Position numbers and translations under genes: made by a program. The notes beneath the pieces were generated by a model. That model searched no databases. It had not been told where the DNA came from and saw only the letters and a program-made list of their open reading frames with translations. From Gammaproteobacteria bacterium RBG_16_37_9 (lineage in GTDB: Bacteria; Pseudomonadota; Gammaproteobacteria; UBA9339), in contig MGXJ01000032.1 in assembly GCA_001801345.1 (NCBI GenBank), forward strand, positions 18,017-28,380: a stretch of 10,364 nucleotides of DNA. The letters run 5' to 3'. Below are positions 6,998 to 10,364 of the stretch, piece by piece (positions within the stretch are counted from its first letter, which is position 1; each line of letters starts with the position of its first letter).

Positions 6998-7159
6998 AAA
7001 AATTTGCCTGGAGCAAATTTTAATTGCCGCAGGCAAGCCCCAAAGGGGCGCGAAGCATGGACAGCACAGCGTAAAAATTTGCCTGGAGCAAATTTTAATT
7101 GCCGCAGGCAAGCCCCAAAGGGGCGCGAAGCAGGGAGACAGCGCAGCGTAAAAATTTGC
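6998..7159. repeat. Two tandem copies (plus a stub) of a 75-77 bp triple-hairpin repeat
   Basis: Copy 1 spans 6998-7072 and copy 2 7073-7149; a third start (AAAAATTTGC) is at 7150-7159. The copies are nearly identical except for the segment before GCGT, GCATGGACAGCACA against GCAGGGAGACAGCGCA. Each unit contains three successive hairpins, in copy 1: AAAATTTGC/GCAAATTTT (6999-7007 with 7013-7021), TTGCC/GGCAA (7024-7028 with 7032-7036) and GCCCC/GGGGC (7037-7041 with 7045-7049). No good coding signal: the open frame across it on the minus strand only translates the repeat twice. It lies between rpsP and its distal possible promoter, so it may be transcribed as a structured leader. Confidence 0.85.
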
Positions 7160-7201
7160 GTTTGAAAAGAGTAAAACACAATTAAAAAACGTATTAATTC
7201 A

Positions 7202-7207
7202 ATTATA
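7202..7207 (-). promoter_or_regulatory. Possible distal -10 box (TATAAT) for rpsP
   Basis: An exact TATAAT on the minus strand about 250 bases before rpsP, preceded by a T-rich but non-consensus -35 region. If used, the rpsP leader would be about 240 bases and contain both tandem hairpin repeats. AT-richness makes chance matches common here. Confidence 0.25.
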
Positions 7208-7349
7208 AAATTTGGGAAATGAGTAAAAAAATAGTAAAAACCGGATAAAATCGCAAAACGGCGACATAAAAAACTAAAAAATATTATGTTTGTGGCTTTT
7301 GCAAAAAATCATTTCTGAAAATCCGGATTGCGACGGCCCCAATATCCAC

Positions 7350-7365
7350 CTTAAGTTTTCCTTAA
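7350..7365 (+). promoter_or_regulatory. PmrA-box-like operator upstream of the secreted orphan gene
   Basis: CTTAAGTTTTCCTTAA is a tandem CTTAA pair with 11-base periodicity. It fits exactly the cTTAA-N2-TT-N2-cTTAA form reported for PmrA sites before Dot/Icm genes in Coxiella and Legionella. It lies 78 bases before the first ATG and on the same strand orientation as the gene. A TATATT at 7388-7393 could be the associated -10 box. The match is seen directly; regulation by PmrA is inference. Confidence 0.55.
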
Positions 7366-7392
7366 TGTATTATTTTTTAGTATGAGCTATAT

Positions 7393-7420
7393 TTGAATTT
7401 GTAAGTATTATAAATATTAA
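7393..7420 (+). promoter_or_regulatory. Possible promoter for the secreted orphan gene
   Basis: TTGAAT (7393-7398) and TATTAA (7415-7420) are spaced 16 bases and resemble weak -35 and -10 boxes, each matching four of six consensus positions. TATAAA at 7409-7414 is an alternative -10 without a matching -35. TATATT at 7388-7393 fits better if the PmrA-like site is the activator. Only one of these can be right. Confidence 0.25.
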
Positions 7421-7443
7421 GAACAATTTTTCTATTCAGTTTT

Positions 7444-8529
7444 ATGATGGTTAAAAAATATCCAGAAGCTAATATGACTAAATTTAAAAGAATAACTTTA
7501 GTTAGTAGTTTTCTCGTCTCAATCTTATTATCACTATCGCCAGTAGCTTCTGGGGTTATGGTTAATCTCGATTTATATGGAAAAGGTAAATATACAGAAA
7601 TAGATTTACCTTTTGAATACTATCAACACCAGGAAGGTGATGAATTAACCTTAATTCATCAAGGTGGATATAAAATCTATAACCTTAAAAGTGACAAAAA
7701 TGCGGTGGCAGTAATTGGTCACCTTAGACCTTGCATTGCTATTGCTGTGACAGATGGGACGAGACTTATTGTTTTTCATAAACACTCTACTAATGCACTT
7801 AATCCTAAGATTGAAGGATCACTTGGACAAATTGTACTAACAAATTTGGATTTAAGTAATCCTGATCGCCTTCGAGCCAGAATTTACACGACATACGATG
7901 CAGTCGAATGGGAAAAAAGTCAGCGTTCAAAGATGCATAACGGCAAAGATCTTAGGGGGGCAATAAAAGATATTATTGATATGCTTGAAAGTATAAATAT
8001 CCCAAGAAAATATGTTTATGCTACTTATTATAATCTTCGTGATGATCATGGTGAGTTGCGCTATGCTGACAAATCTCTTGGAAGATACGAGTTTTGCGAA
8101 GGTCATGTCGCTGTTCGGATGAATGATCCATATACTGATATTCCAAACCCAGGTCCAAATAAGGATTCTAAACAAATAAAATTTACATCTATTGATCCAA
8201 TCGAAGCAGATGTTTTTGGATTTAAAGATACAGATGTAAAGGTAAGTGACTATCTATCTCATCTTCCAAAAGAAGTGCAGGTGCAACTCTTAAAAGATCA
8301 AGATCAAGGTCAAGATCCAAATACAGCGTCAATAGCATACAATGACATAATGCGATCAAGTATTAATCACCATAGAGGATACTATGGAAAAAAAATCCAA
8401 GAACAGGAAGACTATTTTTACCAAAAAGCATTTGGTCAACCAACACAGCAAGTCATGGACTCTGCCTTTGCACGTGCACCAGCATCAGCAGCGTATGGTC
8501 AGTTACCATTCTTTTTGTTAGTCATTTAG
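7444..8529 (+). CDS. Unrecognised secreted protein with possible CNF/CheD-like Cys-His site
   Basis: I cannot name a family for this 361-residue protein. An N-terminal hydrophobic stretch (about 17-36, ITLVSSFLVSILLSLSPVAS) preceded by KFKR is a Sec signal peptide. The M at residue 11 (ATG at 7474) would give the more typical length; neither start has a strong ribosome site. The mature protein begins with predicted beta strands (VMVNLDLYGKGKYTEIDL), then HLRPCIAIAVTDGTRLIVFHKHSTN, where C97 follows LRP and H112 lies 15 residues later on the next strand. That order and spacing resemble the Cys-His pair of CNF1, and of CheD deamidases more loosely. A helix follows at 168-185 (KDLRGAIKDIIDMLESINIP), then a second strand-rich part with FCEGHVAVRM (C218, H221). 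The C-terminal third is polar, Gln/Asp-rich, ending in hydrophobic FFLLVI. It stands alone, divergent from rpsP, behind a PmrA-like operator. An adhesin or other envelope protein is possible. Confidence 0.85.
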   Translation: MMVKKYPEANMTKFKRITLVSSFLVSILLSLSPVASGVMVNLDLYGKGKYTEIDLPFEYYQHQEGDELTLIHQGGYKIYNLKSDKNAVAVIGHLRPCIAIAVTDGTRLIVFHKHSTNALNPKIEGSLGQIVLTNLDLSNPDRLRARIYTTYDAVEWEKSQRSKMHNGKDLRGAIKDIIDMLESINIPRKYVYATYYNLRDDHGELRYADKSLGRYEFCEGHVAVRMNDPYTDIPNPGPNKDSKQIKFTSIDPIEADVFGFKDTDVKVSDYLSHLPKEVQVQLLKDQDQGQDPNTASIAYNDIMRSSINHHRGYYGKKIQEQEDYFYQKAFGQPTQQVMDSAFARAPASAAYGQLPFFLLVI

Positions 8530-8734
8530 CGCTTATGTGACTAGGACTAATGTCGCAATCCAGTTTTTTAATCTTTTTGAAATTTTCAATCTGTTCTTTT
8601 TTACAAATTATCGTTAGAGATTCTTCTGGTTGTCGTCCATTTAAAAACAAAAACATACTGTCAGAAAAACTTGCTGGCGATAATAGTTCAACCTATGATG
8701 CTACCTCAGTAATAATGGGATAATGATTACCTTA
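8522..8734 (-). pseudogene. Possible decayed coding remnant downstream of pth
   Basis: On the minus strand one frame reads protein-like text for 70 codons: GNHYPIITEVAS, an in-frame TAG at 8693-8695, then VELLSPASFSDSMFLFLNGR followed by QPEESLTIICKKEQIENFKK and IKKLDCDISPSHISAK to a TGA at 8522-8524. The last bases overlap the end of the convergent secreted gene by 8. An ATG at 8654-8656 would leave a 44-residue peptide with no ribosome site. It could be the C-terminal remnant of a lost gene, or a chance open frame in AT-rich DNA. I recognise no family. The 219-base gap contains nothing else I can support. Confidence 0.25.
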
Positions 8735-8748
8735 GTGGATATACAAAA

Positions 8749-9327
8749 CTAAAGCAGGTGCAACTCCAACATCGCTTTTTCAAAATTACCTGAAATTAAT
8801 TCTGGAATAATTACCAAAGCTCGATCAATTGCCTCATGAATTTGTTTGGCTTCATATTTCCCGGGAGAACATAAAACATAATTACTTACATCTTCTTTGT
8901 GTTTTGGCTTACCAATACCAATTCGCATCCGCCAAAAATTATTATCGCCCAATTGATCAATAATATTCTGAACACCATTATGACTATTAGCGCCGCCGCC
9001 TTTTTTAAGACGCACTATACCGGGAAGAAAATCTAATTCATCGTGGATAATTAAAACGGACTCACAAGCGATTTTATAAAATTTTACGATCCTACCAACT
9101 GCATCACCACTTAAATTCATAAATGTTTCCGGCAGCAACAATTCACATTTATGATTAACAATATTTACACTACTCAAAAACCCTTTAAATTTTGATTCTA
9201 ATTTAAAAGTACTATGATATTTTTCGGCCAACTTTTTAACCAGCCAAAATCCAACATTGTGCCTGGTATTTTCATACTGCAGGCCTGGATTGCCCAGGCC
9301 TATAATTAGTTTTATTCCGTCTTCCAA
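8749..9327 (-). CDS. pth: Peptidyl-tRNA hydrolase (TTG start)
   Basis: Pth cleaves the ester bond of peptidyl-tRNAs that drop off ribosomes, recycling tRNA; it is essential. The 192-residue protein is of normal length. Active-site residues are all present: N13 (GLGNPG), H23 (ENTRHNVG), N71 (FMNLSG), D96 (IIHDELD) and N117 (SHNG), equivalent to E. coli N10, H20, N68, D93 and N114. The first codon is TTG at 9325-9327; no in-frame ATG fits the family N-terminus (KLIIGLGNPG begins at residue 6). Its ribosome site AAGGG (complement of 9336-9340) sits 8 bases upstream, inside the left arm of the adjacent inverted-repeat element. It follows rplY as in many gammaproteobacteria, but no ychF is seen downstream where one often occurs. 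Confidence 0.95.
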   Translation of the reverse strand: MEDGIKLIIGLGNPGLQYENTRHNVGFWLVKKLAEKYHSTFKLESKFKGFLSSVNIVNHKCELLLPETFMNLSGDAVGRIVKFYKIACESVLIIHDELDFLPGIVRLKKGGGANSHNGVQNIIDQLGDNNFWRMRIGIGKPKHKEDVSNYVLCSPGKYEAKQIHEAIDRALVIIPELISGNFEKAMLELHLL

Positions 9328-9332
9328 AGACT

Positions 9333-9456
9333 ATACCCTTGGTAAAATGAATTTATGCATTGTCGCCTGCGCTCTTCGCGCTCCTCATTTACGTAAAAGT
9401 AAACTCCGGGCGCTCAGAGCTGGGCTTCGCGCCTAAATTCATTTTACCAAGGGTAT
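9333..9456. repeat. 124-bp element with perfect 23-bp inverted ends between rplY and pth
   Basis: Bases 9333-9355 (beginning ATACCCTTGG) are the exact reverse complement of 9434-9456 (ending CCAAGGGTAT), and the pairing extends a few bases outward to 9330 and 9460 with one bulged base. The 78-base centre is GC-richer and contains TTTACGTAAA and GCGC/CGCG-rich words such as CTTCGCGC also found in the rpsP-leader repeat. There is no transposase or coding frame of note. It looks like a MITE-like or palindromic dispersed element. As RNA it would form a long hairpin upstream of pth, with the pth ribosome site in one arm. Confidence 0.8.
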
Positions 9457-9510
9457 TAGTTATGCAATTAAAATACCTTGGAAGAGCCTATTTGCGATTG
9501 GCATGCACTT

Positions 9511-10260
9511 TTACTTACCTTTCTTTTCGGCTGGAGCTTTTTCTTTGCCTTTTTCTTTGCCTTTTTCTTTACCCTTACTTTCACCGCCTTCAGCTTTAGC
9601 CTCGCCTTCAGCACCCTCTTCTTTATCTTCATCACCAGCAACTGGAACAGCTGCCGCAACTGGAGCAGCTTCTTCTTCAACTACCGCTCGTGGAATATAA
9701 GCTGTAGCCACTGCCTTGTCTTCGCCATGTGCTAACAAGACGATTTCAATCTCGGTGGGTAATTTTAACTCTGATAAGTGAACAGCTTGATTAAGCTCAA
9801 GTTTTGAAAGATCAACTTCAATAAACTCTGGCAAATCTTTCGGCAAACATCGCACTTCTATATCGGCCATCAAGTGAGAAATCAAACCACCAGAAACCTT
9901 TACGCCTGGCGCAACATCACCACCAACAAAATGCAGTGGAATACGCATTGCAATTTTTTCTGTAGCGCTAATACGTTGTAAATCTAAATGTAAAATTCTT
10001 GGTTTGAAAGGATGGCGCTGTAAGTCTCTCAAAATCACCTGCTCTTTATTCCCACTAACATCTAAATCTAAAATCTGGGTATAAAAGGATTCTTTTGCCA
10101 ATAACTGTAATAATGAACCATGATCGATTGCGATTGTTGCAGGTTCTTTACCAGCACCATAAACAATTCCAGGAACTTTATCTTCACGGCGTAGGCGGCG
10201 GCTCGCACCTTTGCCCATATCGCTACGTGCTACAGCATTAATAATAAAAACTTGTTTCAT
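9511..10260 (-). CDS. rplY: 50S ribosomal protein bL25 (Ctc/TL5 form) with Lys/Glu tail
   Basis: bL25 binds 5S rRNA. This is the two-domain CTC form: an N-terminal 5S-binding domain (about 1-95; ARSDMGKGASRRLRREDKVP, GIVYGAGKEP, LRDLQRHPFKPRILHLDLQR) and the C-terminal beta domain (about 96-185; IPLHFVGGDVAPGVKVSGG, EVRCLPKDLPEFIEVDLSKL). From about 195 a low-complexity Ala/Glu/Gly/Lys tail follows, ending in repeats of GKEK. Total length is 249, against roughly 200-220 for most CTC-type proteins. A clear ribosome site (TAGGAG) lies 7 bases before the ATG. It is followed by pth, the usual partner, across a repeat element. Confidence 0.97.
   Translation of the reverse strand: MKQVFIINAVARSDMGKGASRRLRREDKVPGIVYGAGKEPATIAIDHGSLLQLLAKESFYTQILDLDVSGNKEQVILRDLQRHPFKPRILHLDLQRISATEKIAMRIPLHFVGGDVAPGVKVSGGLISHLMADIEVRCLPKDLPEFIEVDLSKLELNQAVHLSELKLPTEIEIVLLAHGEDKAVATAYIPRAVVEEEAAPVAAAVPVAGDEDKEEGAEGEAKAEGGESKGKEKGKEKGKEKAPAEKKGK
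9543..9578 (-). repeat. 12-bp in-frame tandem repeat in the rplY tail
   Basis: The unit CTTTGCCTTTTT (plus strand) occurs at 9543-9554 and 9555-9566, with a diverged third part starting CTTTACCC at 9567. It encodes KGKE repeats at the C-terminus of bL25. Copy changes would lengthen or shorten the tail by four residues without frameshift. Confidence 0.7.
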
Positions 10261-10364
10261 TTTAATCTCCTAAGTTAATAAACACCCAGTATCGCGACCA
10301 ATACTGGAAAAATATGATTTTATGGTTTTGCCCAGAAATAAATCGCTAGGTTTGTCCCACATTT
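10261..10364 (-). promoter_or_regulatory. rplY leader with hairpin
   Basis: Upstream of rplY, CCAGTAT (10286-10292) pairs with ATACTGG (10301-10307) around an eight-base loop. On the rplY strand the U-rich run precedes rather than follows the stem, so it is not an intrinsic terminator of a gene further upstream. Two similar 11-base words (GGTTTTGCCCA at 10324-10334 and GGTTTGTCCCA at 10349-10359) lie 25 bases apart. A TAAAAT near 10320 could be a -10 box, but no -35 is evident. The upstream gene, often prs in this position, is not visible. Confidence 0.3.

Larger units (their letters stand above)
6951..7443. other. Divergent intergenic region between rpsP and the secreted orphan
   Basis: This 493-base gap holds no convincing gene. 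On the rpsP side are the tandem repeats; the middle (7160-7340) is very AT-rich with runs of A, possible -10 boxes, an ACATAA/TTATGT pair (7264-7269 with 7284-7289) and a distant CCGGAT/ATCCGG pair (7241-7246 with 7321-7326). The right part carries the PmrA-like site and a possible promoter for the secreted gene. I found no tRNA or riboswitch-like fold by eye. Confidence 0.7.

Noticed and set aside
6898..7179. 93-residue minus-strand open frame with repeated ASRPFGACLRQLKFAPGKFL
   Set aside because: It only translates the two tandem hairpin repeats and overlaps the rpsP start; no ribosome site or protein-like composition supports it.
8556..8604. Terminator for the secreted orphan (TTGAAATTTTCAA followed by T-rich sequence)
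   Set aside because: The stem is short and made of A-T pairs, with only an interrupted T run after it.
9360..9735. Plus-strand open frames over the inverted repeat and the rplY 3' end
   Set aside because: They are antisense shadows of the rplY Lys/Glu tail, rich in Phe/Leu/Ser from the repeated codons.
10270..10362. 30-codon minus-strand frame (starting MWDKPSDLFLGK) in the rplY leader, ending beside the rplY ribosome site
   Set aside because: No ribosome site is visible, the window ends right before it, and no amino-acid run suggests attenuation. It may be chance; a second open tail (KCGTNLAIYFWAKP) in another frame is equally possible.

Overview
This is an AT-rich gammaproteobacterial window, most likely from Legionellales (Legionella/Coxiella/Rickettsiella/Berkiella-type, host-associated). 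The housekeeping order rpsP-rimM-trmD-rplS and the rplY-pth pair are gammaproteobacterial. An hldE-hldD pair shows a Gram-negative heptose-containing LPS. A Sec-exported protein at the left edge resembles IcmX of the Dot/Icm type IVB secretion system, and a PmrA-type operator sits upstream of an orphan secreted gene. The species cannot be named from the sequence alone.

Layout. 1-1894 (+): the 3' tail of an unidentified gene (possibly icmW), a small exported Pro/Gln-rich protein, and an IcmX-like periplasmic protein, ending at a probable terminator that lies inside the 3' end of convergent hldD. 1905-6950 (-): one long compact block read leftward, rpsP > rimM > [palindromic repeat] > trmD > rplS > ogt-type MGMT > hldE > hldD. 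It joins ribosome assembly and tRNA m1G37 methylation with DNA alkylation repair and ADP-heptose synthesis; most junctions overlap or abut. 6951-7443: a 493-bp divergent intergenic region with two tandem copies of a 75-77 bp triple-hairpin repeat on the rpsP side and a PmrA-box-like site on the other. 7444-8529 (+): an unrecognised 361-aa secreted protein with a Cys/His arrangement reminiscent of CNF1/CheD-type deamidases. 8530-8748: a possible decayed gene remnant. 8749-10260 (-): pth (TTG start) and rplY, separated by a 124-bp element with 23-bp perfect inverted ends. 10261-10364: the rplY leader.

Three palindromic repeat elements sit at operon joints (rpsP leader, rimM/trmD gap, pth/rplY gap). 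In the last case the element itself supplies the Shine-Dalgarno sequence of pth. The least-explained part is 7350-8529: a secreted orphan with a near-ideal PmrA operator, in a genome that appears to encode a type IVB secretion system, and with a possible Cys/His active site. It is a candidate virulence or host-interaction factor. No mobile-element transposase, CRISPR array, tRNA or rRNA gene was found.
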